Shown here piece after piece: positions 1 through 9,146 of a stretch of DNA of 64,000 nucleotides (positions within the stretch are counted from its first letter, which is position 1; every line of letters begins with the position of its first letter). The translations under genes were made by a program, and so were the position numbers. The stretch comes from Corynebacterium parakroppenstedtii. Its GTDB lineage: Bacteria; Actinomycetota; Actinomycetes; Mycobacteriales; Mycobacteriaceae. The stretch spans positions 1,178,001-1,242,000 of the forward strand of contig NZ_JAGSOA010000001.1 in the NCBI RefSeq assembly GCF_019754935.1, read 5' to 3'. The notes below the pieces were generated by a model. It did not search any database and had not been told where the DNA came from. It worked only from the letters and a program-made list of their open reading frames with translations.

Positions 1-102
1 CCCGTCGGGGGCGATAATGACATCAAATCCCTCCTTGCGCAGGAGGAATGCAAGCGGCTCGGATAACGTTTCCTGATCTTCGACAATAAGAACACTAGTC
101 AT
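1..102 (-). CDS. regX3: Response regulator RegX3, N-terminal fragment
   Basis: The first 34 codons of an OmpR-type response regulator; the rest lies outside the window. The start reads MTSVLIVEDQETLSEPLAFL, with the acidic cluster and DNA-side face typical of a receiver domain. It receives phosphate from SenX3. The ATG at 102-100 lies inside the last codons of senX3, an 8-base overlap, so the two are translated together. In actinobacteria this pair responds to phosphate limitation (family knowledge). Only the beginning of the receiver domain is visible; the phospho-accepting aspartate and the winged-helix domain are not. Confidence 0.9.
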   Translation of the reverse strand, partial: MTSVLIVEDQETLSEPLAFLLRKEGFDVIIAPDG

Positions 103-1369
103 GCGTCGGGAGCTCCAAAGTGAATGTTGATCCGGTTTCCGGCTTACTCCATAGCTTAATGTCGCCGTCGTGGTTTGCTGCCACATGCTTCACAATCGCC
201 AATCCCAAACCGGTACCCCCTGTTCGTCGAGACCGCCCCTTGTCGACGCGGAAGAACCGCTCGAAGACGCGTTTTTGGTCTTCGGGGGCAATGCCGATTC
301 CGCGATCTGTCACGCGAACATCGACGACCTGCCGACCTTTGTCACGGTCAGAGAGCACTTCCCTGGTGACGGTGACCGGTGTTGCTTCCGGCGAGTAGTT
401 GATGGCGTTCATGATGAGGTTGCTCACGGCGGTGACCAGTGAGTTCGTGTCCCCTAGCACGGTGGCCCCGCAGGGAGCGTCGGTGGAGAGTGAGATGTCG
501 TGTGCTTCGGCGGCAAATCGGCATCGTTCCATTGCTTCGTCAACCACATCGTCGATGCTCAGGACTTCGAAATCAGGTAATGGCTCCGCACCTTGTAGCT
601 TGGTTAAGGAAATTAGTTCGGTGATCAATTGGCCCAGTCTTTGGGTTTCTTTCATCACTTTTCCGCCGAAATATTCGACAGAATCGGGATCATCTTTGGC
701 CTCAAGCAGGGCTTCCACCATTAACGACACCGCTCCGACCGGCGATTTCAATTCATGTGACACATTCGCGACGAAATCCCTCCGCGCAGTTTCCATGCGC
801 ACATTCTCTGAGTCATCAATCGCATATATAACGATGAAGCGACTGTCGCTGTCAGAAAGTAAGCGAACGGCGGCTTTCACCGAAAAAATAGGACGTTCGC
901 GGGTCTCACGAGCAGACCGCTCCGGGCGGAACACGATCTCGCGCGGCTCACCGTCCGCAAAGACTTTCAGCGCAGCTCCCCAGGCCGCCCGGTTGATGTG
1001 CGTCTTATCCACAATGCCCAGTACCCGGGAAGCATCGTTGGCTAGCACAATGTCTTCATGCTTATCGACGACGACCACCGCGATGGGGGAATTATCGACG
1101 GCCACATTGAGCACGTCGGCGTAGGTCACCAGCTTACTCGGCGCCTTAGCTTTGGGCTGGCGAGCTTTGGCCTGGCGCGATGGCGAAGCTGGTTTCTGAA
1201 CACGGGCCGTCGGTTCGCGACCGGGCGCGTCCCCACCTGCGCGGGGTTTCAGCCGCGGGTGGAGTAATTGCACACCAGAGAGAACACGGTGCAATTTGGC
1301 CACCGTGAAACCAATGGCTCCCCCGACGAACACACTGACTGCGATGATGATGCCGATTGTCGCGGACAC
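95..1369 (-). CDS. senX3: Sensor histidine kinase SenX3
   Basis: Membrane sensor kinase of the SenX3-RegX3 phosphate-response pair, 424 residues. One N-terminal membrane segment (about 4-25) is followed by a basic, proline-rich linker (30-80), a PAS-like domain (about 82-190), and the HisKA helix with phospho-accepting His205 in VSHELKSP. The ATPase domain shows an N box (NLIMNAINYSP, about 317-327), G1 (DRGIGI, 355-360), F box (FERFFRVDKGRS) and G2 (GGTGLGL, 384-390). It overlaps regX3 by 8 bases. Mycobacterial SenX3 usually has two membrane segments; here only one is clear, so the first may be missing or the start may lie elsewhere. Upstream, gpmA is separated by about 1.6 kb of accessory DNA. 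Confidence 0.93.
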   Translation of the reverse strand: MSATIGIIIAVSVFVGGAIGFTVAKLHRVLSGVQLLHPRLKPRAGGDAPGREPTARVQKPASPSRQAKARQPKAKAPSKLVTYADVLNVAVDNSPIAVVVVDKHEDIVLANDASRVLGIVDKTHINRAAWGAALKVFADGEPREIVFRPERSARETRERPIFSVKAAVRLLSDSDSRFIVIYAIDDSENVRMETARRDFVANVSHELKSPVGAVSLMVEALLEAKDDPDSVEYFGGKVMKETQRLGQLITELISLTKLQGAEPLPDFEVLSIDDVVDEAMERCRFAAEAHDISLSTDAPCGATVLGDTNSLVTAVSNLIMNAINYSPEATPVTVTREVLSDRDKGRQVVDVRVTDRGIGIAPEDQKRVFERFFRVDKGRSRRTGGTGLGLAIVKHVAANHDGDIKLWSKPETGSTFTLELPTHD

Positions 1370-1430
1370 ATCATTAAGCGTAGTCGGTCACGCGGGGCGG
1401 GCTCCCCCATGCCTCAGAACCCCACTCGGA

Positions 1431-1780
1431 TTAGCTGCAACCCCTCCAGGAACCACACTGCAATCCGAAGCCGCCGCGTCTTACCTTGCTGTTCTCTTCG
1501 GAGAATGCTTTTTCTAGATCCTTTTTAGTTCGTTTTGTGCGTAGTCGCCGTGGGGCTAGTCTTCCAGCGCTCGGCGGCTTTCTGTCTGCCTCTGTGACCC
1601 ATCGTGGCCAGGGCTTTGCGTTCAGGAGCGGTAGCCCGCTGCGGTGTAGTGGATAGGCCCGGGCGTGTCTTTGAGTGGGTAACGTAGCCGCGCACACGGC
1701 GGGCCATTGTTTGCCGGTCACGCATAGGCGGCATCATCTCAGCCGTACGCCAATTGGCGCCTTCAGAGTGCCCTGACGGT
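1431..1780 (-). pseudogene. Frameshifted remnant of a plasmid-type replication initiator (RepA C-terminus)
   Basis: A decayed coding stretch that must be read in three successive frames. Frame one gives NWRTAEMMPP, ARRVRGYVTHSKTRPG and MGHRGRQKAAERWKTSP. At about 1555 the sense jumps to a second frame (HGDYAQNELKRI), then to a third (DLEKAFSEENSKVRR). Joined, these resemble from memory the C-terminal region of corynebacterial plasmid and phage replication proteins, which have a GGxKAAERWKTDPxGEYAQ-like signature. Two frameshifts and loss of the N-terminal catalytic part mean no working protein. The match is by recall, not by search. It lies just upstream of senX3, suggesting an old integration of plasmid or phage DNA. 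Confidence 0.6.
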
Positions 1781-1941
1781 CATCCTACTCGGTAGACGAC
1801 TGCGCCAGTGAAATCACCACGTATCGCCTTGTAACAGCTGAAAACCTGAACAAGTAAGCCCCACCGACACGATCAGTTGGATTCATACAATGTCACACAG
1901 CATGGCATGACTTCACATAACGTGGCATAATGAAATCAGAG

Positions 1942-1965
1942 CTTCACAGCATGCGTGTTGTGAAG
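1942..1965. repeat. Inverted repeat CTTCACA-N10-TGTGAAG
   Basis: Two perfect 7-base arms, 1942-1948 and 1959-1965, separated by ten bases; a further CTTCACA lies at 1911-1917. It sits in the 237-base non-coding stretch between the Rep remnant and the DUF3800-like gene, where I see no other gene. It could be an operator or a leftover of the element that brought these genes. Nothing in the sequence tells which protein would bind. Confidence 0.35.
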
Positions 1966-1969
1966 AAGT

Positions 1970-2010
1970 AAATCTCGGGACATCCCACCGGACGATGGGG
2001 CCCGAGATTT
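1970..2010 (-). terminator. Hairpin after the DUF3800-like gene
   Basis: A perfect 10-base stem (AAATCTCGGG, 1970-1979, with CCCGAGATTT, 2001-2010) and a 21-base loop that can itself pair weakly. It begins 7 bases past the stop of the leftward gene ending at 2018. The run of T after the stem is poor in the leftward direction, so it may be an inefficient or bidirectional terminator. Confidence 0.45.
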
Positions 2011-2017
2011 GCGTTTT

Positions 2018-2620
2018 CTAGATCACATACACCGTGGTTTTCTCTTCAATGTACGAATAAAACACTGGTGTTCCGCATCTTTTCTCCACAACCGCGCCAC
2101 AACAAGCATCTGGTACCCATAGCATTGGATCACTCGGGCCGGTTTTATGATGCATACGAATGTTTGACACTATCTGCTGAGTACGCAGGTGGCTCAGCAT
2201 CTCCATATCCAACTTATCCTGATGCTTTCCCCTCGATTCAAGCACCATGGCAGTAACTTCTAGGGATTCAAGCTCCATGATCAGCCGTTCCAAGCATTTA
2301 CGCCGACGGCGCTCCGGCTTATCGCAGACGTCCGGATATGAACGGACAACAACAATGTTCTCTAACGGAAAACCCGAAATTGTTTCAATAATTGTTAGAC
2401 GGCGCTCCGCGCTCTCATCTATCCAGTGTAACTTTCGCTGTCCCTTTTTAAGCAGCAGACGTGTTGCCTGCCGGGTTTCTTCGATGTCTTCCGCAAAACA
2501 CACCGCAGCACTCAGGATGTAAGTTCCTGGATCTTTAATCGAATTTGAACCTGATTCATCTACCCAAGCGATAGTGTCCTCAAGCTGATAATCCGAAAAC
2601 GGCCCCCTCTTGTCTGTCAA
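2018..2620 (-). CDS. DUF3800-like protein
   Basis: A 200-residue protein starting at TTG (2620); an in-frame stop lies just upstream and no better start exists. The N-terminus has the DESG motif (residues 21-24) in an AWVDESGSNS context, followed by GTYILSAAVC and KLHWIDES. This is the layout of DUF3800 proteins, which are thought to have an RNase H-like fold, but the function is not established. No membrane segment or signal peptide is present. The gene is flanked by a replication-protein remnant and an HTH remnant and breaks the senX3-gpmA neighbourhood, so it is probably acquired cargo. The C-terminus seems shorter than in typical members, so it may be truncated. Confidence 0.6.
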   Translation of the reverse strand: MTDKRGPFSDYQLEDTIAWVDESGSNSIKDPGTYILSAAVCFAEDIEETRQATRLLLKKGQRKLHWIDESAERRLTIIETISGFPLENIVVVRSYPDVCDKPERRRRKCLERLIMELESLEVTAMVLESRGKHQDKLDMEMLSHLRTQQIVSNIRMHHKTGPSDPMLWVPDACCGAVVEKRCGTPVFYSYIEEKTTVYVI

Positions 2621-2714
2621 AATAGCCGCACCCAGTTAGTACTCATCTGCTCTACCGCTCCATAAATAAGCTCAACTCTAGTAACGACGTTGAGGGCAAC
2701 CTGCACTGAATTAT

Positions 2715-2966
2715 TTACGCCAGCATTCCTAGAAAAATCCACTGGTGTCGCTGGGAGAACAACCGCTCAAAGAGTGACTGCCAAAAGAGGTAGGGGAACC
2801 GTGTATTGCTTACGGCTTTGGCGGTTTTTATACGGTCCCTCGGTAGCGTGATCCCGGCCTCTTGAACAGCACTTCGCACTGTTCGCTCAGGCACTTGGAA
2901 GTTGGCAGTTGCCTCCGCCACCGTGGGCCATCCTACTGTCTCTGCAATCCCCCCCGTGTACTGCAA
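2715..2966 (-). pseudogene. Helix-turn-helix remnant
   Basis: An 83-codon frame (TTG start, in-frame TAA four codons earlier) with a likely helix-turn-helix in TVAEATANFQVPERTVRSAV. After PRDRIK the sequence becomes Phe/Trp-rich and no longer looks like a conserved domain. No ribosome-binding site is visible. It may be a fragment of a transposase, replication protein or regulator belonging to the same accessory patch as the Rep remnant and the DUF3800-like gene. I see nothing else in the 400 bases between 2621 and 3019. Confidence 0.3.
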
Positions 2967-3019
2967 GATCAGGCGTTACTGCGCGCTCGCTATAACTGCA
3001 CGCTCAGGCGCTCAAGCGT

Positions 3020-3766
3020 TTACTTCGAGCCCTGGTTGGCAACGGCGGCAGCTCCGGCGGCAGCAGCCTCCGGATCCAAGTAGGTTCCGCCGGGGTTCAC
3101 AACGGAGCCGTCCTCGGCGATCTCGTAGACCAGCGGGATACCGGTCGGGATGTTCAAGCCGGCGATGTCGTCGTCGGAAATGTTGTCCAGGTGCTTGACC
3201 AGCGCACGCAGGGAGTTACCGTGAGCAGCGATGAGGACGGTTTGTCCCTTCTGTGCGCGCGGAAGAATTTCTTCCTTGAAGTACGGGACGAAGCGAGCGA
3301 CGACGTCCTTCAAGCACTCCGTCTTCGGGACCGAGTCAAGGTTGGCGTAACGCGGGTCGTCGGACTGCGAGTACTCCGCGCCGTCCTCGAGCTCTGGCGG
3401 GCGGGTGTCGTAGGAACGACGCCATGCCATGAACTTTTCGTTGCCGTACTTTTCCTTGGTATCGGCTTTGTTCAAGCCCTGCAGCGCACCGTAGTGACGC
3501 TCGTTCAAGCGCCAATCGCGGATAACCGGGATCCACAGCCGGTCGGCAGCGTTGAGGGCAATGTCAGCGGTGCGGATAGCCCGTCGTAACAGGGAGGTGT
3601 AGAGCACCTCGGGATGAAGGCCCTTTTCCTTGATGAGCTCGCCACCGCGCTTGGCTTCTGCCTCGCCCTTTTCAGTGAGATCAACGTCGACCCAACCCGT
3701 AAATTGGTTCGTGGAATTCCACTGGCTCTGGCCATGACGAAGAAGAATAAGTTTTCCGTTACTCAT
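3020..3766 (-). CDS. gpmA: 2,3-bisphosphoglycerate-dependent phosphoglycerate mutase
   Basis: Interconverts 3- and 2-phosphoglycerate in glycolysis and gluconeogenesis; cytosolic. The 248-residue length is standard for this family. The signature [10 protein letters not shown] contains the phospho-accepting His11; Glu89 (RLNERHYG) and His182 (AAHGNS) complete the active site. An upstream in-frame codon would add 28 unlike residues; the ATG at 3766 gives the canonical N-terminus [12 protein letters not shown]. The gene follows mshA and the YbjN gene in the same direction, as in mycobacteria, about 100 bases after the latter. Confidence 0.96.
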   Translation of the reverse strand: MSNGKLILLRHGQSQWNSTNQFTGWVDVDLTEKGEAEAKRGGELIKEKGLHPEVLYTSLLRRAIRTADIALNAADRLWIPVIRDWRLNERHYGALQGLNKADTKEKYGNEKFMAWRRSYDTRPPELEDGAEYSQSDDPRYANLDSVPKTECLKDVVARFVPYFKEEILPRAQKGQTVLIAAHGNSLRALVKHLDNISDDDIAGLNIPTGIPLVYEIAEDGSVVNPGGTYLDPEAAAAGAAAVANQGSK

Positions 3767-3864
3767 GCCCTCTATCGTGCCACGAATGGCAACACCTTGC
3801 CTAGTGCGCCTGAATGACCATCCCCAGTGCACTGGGCGGTGGCTGCTCATCGGCTGCTTCCCGG

Positions 3865-4356
3865 CTACTCGTCGGCAGGTCGAAGAGCCTCGAAGGCTTC
3901 CAGATTTCTCGTTGACTCACCGCGGCTTAATCGCCAGGCCCATTCTTTGCGGATGGATCCCTCAAATCCCATCTCAAGCATCCGGTTGAAATCGTTATCC
4001 GCCCGATCCAGTAGCTGCCCCAGAGCCCGATCCAGGTCCTGCGGGCTTAGATTCGCTGGTAGATATCCAGCCAGATAGATGTCGTTATTGGCGTCGAGCG
4101 TATAGGCAACACCGAATGTCTTGTTGTTCTTCTGCAACAGGAACCGGTACACGTCGGCCTGTTTTTCTTCGACGGCACGGCACACAAACGCTTCAATGCG
4201 TAGGTAATTCTGGCCCGGGATCAGCAGCGCGACGGTTTTCAGCCGCCGGGTTCCCGGCAGGATAACGGCCACAAAGTCCTTGCCGTCGGGGGCGTCATAA
4301 TCAATGTCCGCCTCGTCGAGGAGTGCGATCAGGTCGTTTTTGGTCATACTCCCCAT
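3865..4356 (-). CDS. YbjN-domain protein
   Basis: A 163-residue soluble protein of the YbjN family (putative sensory transduction regulator; resembles type III secretion chaperones in fold). Features are [15 protein letters not shown] near the start and a core ending [14 protein letters not shown]. It is the positional counterpart of mycobacterial Rv0487, always found between mshA and gpmA; its biochemical role is unknown. The ATG at 4356 has GAGG five bases upstream; a second ATG three codons later is possible. Only 8 bases separate it from mshA, so the two are cotranscribed. Confidence 0.85.
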   Translation of the reverse strand: MGSMTKNDLIALLDEADIDYDAPDGKDFVAVILPGTRRLKTVALLIPGQNYLRIEAFVCRAVEEKQADVYRFLLQKNNKTFGVAYTLDANNDIYLAGYLPANLSPQDLDRALGQLLDRADNDFNRMLEMGFEGSIRKEWAWRLSRGESTRNLEAFEALRPADE

Positions 4357-4364
4357 TGTGGCCT

Positions 4365-5654
4365 CTATGACGCCCCGGCGCGGTCACTTCCGCAACGAAC
4401 GTGGGGGCCTTTCTTGATTGCATCCTCATAAATGTCACTGAGGTGGCGTGCCGAGCTGGCCCAGGAGAACCTGGAGGCGTGGGCGGTGGCGTTTTCGCCC
4501 ATGGCGATTCGACGATCGTCGTCATCGCACAAGGCTTGCAACGCGGCGGCCCAATCGGATGGGTTATGGCCGTCGACGAGGATTCCGCTGGTGCCGTCGT
4601 CGATGGTGATGGGCAGTCCACCGGCACGCGCTGCAACGACAGGGGTGCCGGATGCTTGGGCTTCTACGGCGACGAGCCCGAAGGATTCGTTGTAGCTAGG
4701 GATGGCGACGATGTCGGCGGCGCGGTAGACGCTGGCGAGGTCCTCTGGCGGGCGGGGTGCAAGGAATCGCACCAGGGAGTCGATGCCGAGGTCCCGCGCG
4801 AGGTCTTCAAATTCGGTGGGGCGCGCGAGCCCGTTGCCGGATGGTCCGCCGCACATAAGCACGCGTAGTTCCTGGTCCGGGCGCTTTTTCATCATATCGG
4901 CGACGGCCCGCAGGAGGACGTGCGGGCCTTTCAATCGCTGCATGCGTCCGACGAAGGCGATGACCGTGGCATGCAGAGGGACGCCGAGTTCACGTCGGCT
5001 GCGTTCTGTTGCCCGGTCGGATCCCGGCGAGAATTGTGTAACATCTGCCCCGGGGAGGACGACGTCGATGTGCTCGGGGTTGGCATCGTAGTGGAAGACT
5101 AGGTTATCTTTTCCTGCTTCGGTATTGACGACGAGGCGATCCGCGTTGTCCACGATTTGTTGTTCACAGATGCGCCGTGATTCGGGTTCGGGGCGGTCGC
5201 CCGTGGCCAGCGCACTGTTCTTGACAAGCGCGAGGGTGTGCGCGGTGTGAATCTGTGGGACTTGCCATAGGTCGCGGAGAAGCCACCCCACCTGTCCACT
5301 CATCCAATAGTGTGAGTGGATGAGCGAGTAGGACACTTTTTCACAATGGGCGAATTCGATGATGCCGCCGGTGAAGGCGACCATTTGTGTGGGGAGTTCC
5401 TCTTTGGTGAGCCCTTCGTAGGGACCGGCAATGATGTTAATGAGCCGAACATTCGGCGCGAGCTGCACGATTTTCCCCTGGCTAGAGCGTGTGGCGCGGG
5501 TGAAGATATCGACCTTGTACCCCAATGCACCCAGTTCTAATGAGGTGGATCGGATGTAGACGTTCATTCCTCCGGCATCACCGACCCCCGGTTGCTCAAT
5601 GGGAGAGGTGTGCATCGAGATCACGGCGATCCGACCGCGAGGAGAAGTTGTCAT
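4365..5654 (-). CDS. mshA: D-inositol-3-phosphate glycosyltransferase MshA
   Basis: First enzyme of mycothiol synthesis: transfers GlcNAc from UDP-GlcNAc to inositol 3-phosphate. It is a GT-B fold, family GT4 protein of 429 residues. Seen in order: [11 protein letters not shown], the GDAGGMNVY acceptor loop, [20 protein letters not shown] at the domain linker, and the C-terminal nucleotide-sugar motif [23 protein letters not shown] (E-x7-E). The ATG at 5654 was chosen over a longer frame starting at 5768 because the extra 38 residues are unlike the family. It heads the mshA-YbjN-gpmA block and is divergent from the acyl-CoA ligase at 6022. Confidence 0.96.
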   Translation of the reverse strand: MTTSPRGRIAVISMHTSPIEQPGVGDAGGMNVYIRSTSLELGALGYKVDIFTRATRSSQGKIVQLAPNVRLINIIAGPYEGLTKEELPTQMVAFTGGIIEFAHCEKVSYSLIHSHYWMSGQVGWLLRDLWQVPQIHTAHTLALVKNSALATGDRPEPESRRICEQQIVDNADRLVVNTEAGKDNLVFHYDANPEHIDVVLPGADVTQFSPGSDRATERSRRELGVPLHATVIAFVGRMQRLKGPHVLLRAVADMMKKRPDQELRVLMCGGPSGNGLARPTEFEDLARDLGIDSLVRFLAPRPPEDLASVYRAADIVAIPSYNESFGLVAVEAQASGTPVVAARAGGLPITIDDGTSGILVDGHNPSDWAAALQALCDDDDRRIAMGENATAHASRFSWASSARHLSDIYEDAIKKGPHVRCGSDRAGAS

Positions 5655-5852
5655 GCCACCAAGGGTGGATGAATCGGGCGATCCTTGCAAGCGTTGCACT
5701 CTGACATCCCGGGGGAGTTTCGGGGTTGGCCATAGGGCGGAGCGATTCGGCGTCCGACAATGTAGCAAATATGTAGTTGCCGAATTACCACTATTTTTAT
5801 TTTTTTGCCTACAAAAATTTCATATGGAGAGTCGTTAGCGTTAGGGTGAAAA

Positions 5853-5937
5853 ACGCCTCAGTTCCCCGTCGCTGCCTAGGTCTATCCCAAGAGGTCTTAA
5901 CGATAAGAGGCCTAAGCTCCACTCGGAATTGAGGCGT
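5853..5937. repeat. 13-bp near-perfect inverted repeat enclosing 59 bp
   Basis: ACGCCTCAGTTCC (5853-5865) is matched by GGAATTGAGGCGT (5925-5937) with one mismatch. The pair frames an 85-base unit in the 367-base space between mshA and the acyl-CoA ligase; the rest of that space is an AT-rich tract (5770-5825) likely to hold promoters. It could be a small MITE-like element, or a long-range hairpin in the ligase leader, since it ends 84 bases before the ligase start. Confidence 0.45.
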
Positions 5938-6021
5938 ACTATCGCTTCACATCAATCACGCCCACGGCACACCCCTTCGAGAGTGTCCCTTCCACCTATC
6001 GCTACGACAGAAAGTGCAAAC

Positions 6022-7737
6022 ATGGGAGCAACCGACGATAAAGCATGGTTACAGTATTACCCCGAATGGACTGACCATGAGCTGGATTATGAGGGCATAA
6101 CGCTGTCCACCATTTACCGCGACAACCTGGCCAAATTTGGCAATCGACCAGGCCTTTCCTTCTTTGGAGCTAAACAATCTTGGAAGGATGTCGATCGCGA
6201 GGTACGTCGGGCCGCAGCCGGACTCTATGCCCTTGGAGTGCGCCAAGGCGATCGCGTCGCACTCCTCATGCCTAATTGTCCTCAGCACATTCATGCTTTT
6301 TTCGCCTGCGTCATGCTAGGCGCGGTACCCGTCGAACATAACCCTCTCTATACCGCTCCTGAGCTCAAAGGCCCCTTTGCAGACCATGGAGCGCGTATCG
6401 CGATCGCGTGGGACAAATCGGTCGAGATGGTCGAAAAGCTTCGTGCCGACCCCAATACTGCTTTAGACACCATTGTTTCGGTGGATATGACAAAAGCTAT
6501 GCCTCTGCACTATCGGCTAGCTCTCCGGATCCCTCTTCCTCCCCTTTCCAAGATGAGGGGCCAGCTCACCACCTCAGTCGATGGGACAATTCCTTGGGAA
6601 ACTCTCATTTCCGACGGCCTCGGTGGGGATGGATCCACCATCGAACCTTATGACGCCGATCCCGATGACCCGACACTTATCCTGTACACCTCCGGCACGA
6701 CGGGAGCGCCCAAAGGCGCAGAATTGCGCCACCGCAACCTTGTGGCCAATGTTGTTCAGGGCAAAGCGTGGGTTCCTGACTTACGCCCAGGCAAAGAGAC
6801 TTTCCTTACTGCGCTGCCTATGTTCCACGCCTACGGCATCGTGATGACCATGCTATTTGGGCCCTTCATCGGCGGTGCAGAACTCATTCTGCTGCCCTCA
6901 CCGGATATGAAGCTCATCATGTCGATTATGAAGAAAGAGACTCCTACATGGCTGCCCGGAGTCCCTACGTTGTATGAGCGTATTGCCGCTGAGGCGACAA
7001 AGAAGGGCATTGATATCCATGGCGTCCGTAACTCATTCTCCGGCGCATCATCCCTGCCCGCCTCTACCGTCGAAAAGTGGGAAGCACTGACCAAAGGACA
7101 TCTCATCGAAGGCTATGGGCTGACGGAAACCTCCCCCATCATTGCCGGGAACCCCATGACCGATAACCGACGTCCCGGATACGTCGGCATCCCGTTCCCC
7201 GACACCATTATTCGCATTGCGGACAAAGATAATCTAGATCGCACCATGCCCGATGGGGAACCAGGAGAACTCTTGGTCAAAGGCCCTCAGGTCTTCTCTG
7301 GATACATCAATGCCCCCGAAGCCAACGCAAAAAGCTTCCATAACGGCTGGTACATCACCGGCGACGTCGGGATCATGGAGCCCGATGGCTTCATTCGCTT
7401 AGTCGCGCGGACCAAAGAAATCATTATCACTGGCGGATTCAATGTGTACCCGCAAGAGGTCGAAGACGTCCTCACCCGGCACCCCGATATTGAAGCCGCA
7501 ACAGTTGTCGGTCTCCCCCGTGAAGATGGTTCTGAAACAGTCGTCGCAGGTATTAGCTTGGAACCCGGAGCAGCCCTCGACCCTGATGGATTAAAGGACT
7601 TCTGTAGGGAATCCCTAGCCCGATACAAGGTTCCCCGCACGTTCTATCACTTCGACGATTTACCCCGCGACCACATGGGAAAGGTCCGCCGACGTGATGT
7701 CCGCGACGACATCATCGAGCGCACAAAGAAAAACTAG
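6022..7737 (+). CDS. Long-chain acyl-CoA ligase (FadD-type, ANL family)
   Basis: Activates a fatty acid with ATP and CoA. 571 residues from the ATG at 6022; the frame is open to 5929 but the upstream residues are not family-like. Seen: the P-loop YTSGTTGAPKGAEL (about 219-232), the A5 motif GYGLTETSP (about 363), and the hinge region WYITGDVG...DGFIRLVARTKEIIITGGFNVYP. The C-terminal catalytic lysine lies in HMGKVRRR. The substrate cannot be told from sequence. It differs clearly from the three ligases at the right end of the window, which have YGS-E and VVMTSGTTG variants. Convergent with murB, 22 bases away. Confidence 0.93.
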   Translation: MGATDDKAWLQYYPEWTDHELDYEGITLSTIYRDNLAKFGNRPGLSFFGAKQSWKDVDREVRRAAAGLYALGVRQGDRVALLMPNCPQHIHAFFACVMLGAVPVEHNPLYTAPELKGPFADHGARIAIAWDKSVEMVEKLRADPNTALDTIVSVDMTKAMPLHYRLALRIPLPPLSKMRGQLTTSVDGTIPWETLISDGLGGDGSTIEPYDADPDDPTLILYTSGTTGAPKGAELRHRNLVANVVQGKAWVPDLRPGKETFLTALPMFHAYGIVMTMLFGPFIGGAELILLPSPDMKLIMSIMKKETPTWLPGVPTLYERIAAEATKKGIDIHGVRNSFSGASSLPASTVEKWEALTKGHLIEGYGLTETSPIIAGNPMTDNRRPGYVGIPFPDTIIRIADKDNLDRTMPDGEPGELLVKGPQVFSGYINAPEANAKSFHNGWYITGDVGIMEPDGFIRLVARTKEIIITGGFNVYPQEVEDVLTRHPDIEAATVVGLPREDGSETVVAGISLEPGAALDPDGLKDFCRESLARYKVPRTFYHFDDLPRDHMGKVRRRDVRDDIIERTKKN

Positions 7738-7759
7738 CGCCAATGGCTCCACAGCCGGC

Positions 7760-8983
7760 CTAAAACCCCACCCACACTGGTTCGGGTTCCAACGTCACCC
7801 CGAAGACCTCCCGAACATGGTTTTGCACGGCGTGGGCCAACTCGACGATATCCGCGCTGTTGGCCCCGCCGCGGTTGGTCAAGGCCAGCGTATGTTTCGT
7901 TGACAATGACGCCGGTGCGTGAGCATGAACCTTCCATCCCTTCGTCAGCCCCGACTTATCGATCAACCACGCTGCCGATAACTTCACACGATTGCCGACG
8001 GGGAACGCTGGCATCGACTCCGCGACATCATCACCACACCGCTGGCGGACAGCCTCACGGATAAGAGGGAGGGCGTCGGCGTCGATAATGGGATTAGTGA
8101 AGAACGAACCCGCTGACCAGGTGTCATGATCGTTCGCGTCGAGAACCATTCCCTTACCGTGCCGCAGCTGGAGGACCGCCTCACGCACCGCCGCGGCTGG
8201 TCGTCGAGCGCCACCCTCCTGGGCTGATTCTTCCGGGGTCACCCCCAAGCGCCGGGCCAACTCGCCATAGCGAAGCGGGGCCGACACTCCCCCGGGCGTC
8301 AATTGGAACTCCACGGCCGTCACCACGGCCCGCCGGGTGAACTTGATGTTCGAGTAGCGGTAGGCCAGGTCGAGGGCGTCGGGAGTGACCCATTCCTGCG
8401 CACCCGGCTCGTGCTCGCCATCGCCGCAATAAGTCAACAGCACGCGCTGCAGCACCGAGGACACCTCAACGCCATACGCGCCCACATTCTGCACCGGCGT
8501 CGCACCGACCGACCCCGGAATCCCCGACAGGCACTCCAATCCGCCCAAACCCGATGTCACGGTCGCGGCCACAAGGGCATCCCACTCGACGCCACCGAAA
8601 CAGCTCACCGTGCCTTCGTGAACGTCCATCATGACGGGTGCTAGCTGCGATTCGTCATCGTCGGGATCGTCCAAAATAGGCCGGCGAACCATCAGATGAA
8701 CGGCAATCAGCTCCTCCACCGACGGGCTCTCCGCGACCACCAAGTTCGATCCACCGCCGACGACGATCCACGGCACCTGGGCATCAACGACCGCCTTGAC
8801 CACTGTGGCGACAGCGCCGGGGGTTGTTACCTCGACGACAGCGCGCGGAGTACCGCCGATGCGCAACGTCGTTAAGTCCGCGAATGACTTCCCGCGGACG
8901 ACGGACACACCAACGGTCGCGTCCAGGCGCTCCAGGAGGTCATCGGTAGAATCCTGCTGCGGACTCGTCGGTAAAGAACTCAT
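7760..8983 (-). CDS. murB: UDP-N-acetylenolpyruvoylglucosamine reductase
   Basis: Second committed step of peptidoglycan precursor synthesis: NADPH-dependent reduction giving UDP-MurNAc. 407 residues, longer than typical because of inserts. Seen: TTLRIGG at the FAD domain start, VVGGGSNL, the FAD-binding SGIPGSVGATPVQNVGAYG, the catalytic serine in AGSFFTNP and the C-terminal glutamate in TLEPEPVWVGF. These mark a type I MurB. Position near mshA matches mycobacteria. Divergent from the methyltransferase-like gene at 9147. Confidence 0.95.
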   Translation of the reverse strand: MSSLPTSPQQDSTDDLLERLDATVGVSVVRGKSFADLTTLRIGGTPRAVVEVTTPGAVATVVKAVVDAQVPWIVVGGGSNLVVAESPSVEELIAVHLMVRRPILDDPDDDESQLAPVMMDVHEGTVSCFGGVEWDALVAATVTSGLGGLECLSGIPGSVGATPVQNVGAYGVEVSSVLQRVLLTYCGDGEHEPGAQEWVTPDALDLAYRYSNIKFTRRAVVTAVEFQLTPGGVSAPLRYGELARRLGVTPEESAQEGGARRPAAAVREAVLQLRHGKGMVLDANDHDTWSAGSFFTNPIIDADALPLIREAVRQRCGDDVAESMPAFPVGNRVKLSAAWLIDKSGLTKGWKVHAHAPASLSTKHTLALTNRGGANSADIVELAHAVQNHVREVFGVTLEPEPVWVGF

Positions 8984-9146
8984 CTGCTCAGCCTTAGTGT
9001 CGGATTGGCGGGCTGCCGTTCAGCCCCGGTTGACTCGTGACAGTACGGCACCTCAGTCTACGATCACTATCGACGAGTGGGTAGTACCACATCCACACCA
9101 CCGCTAACGACGCTTCAAACGCACTCCCTGCTGAACCGCACCCCCT

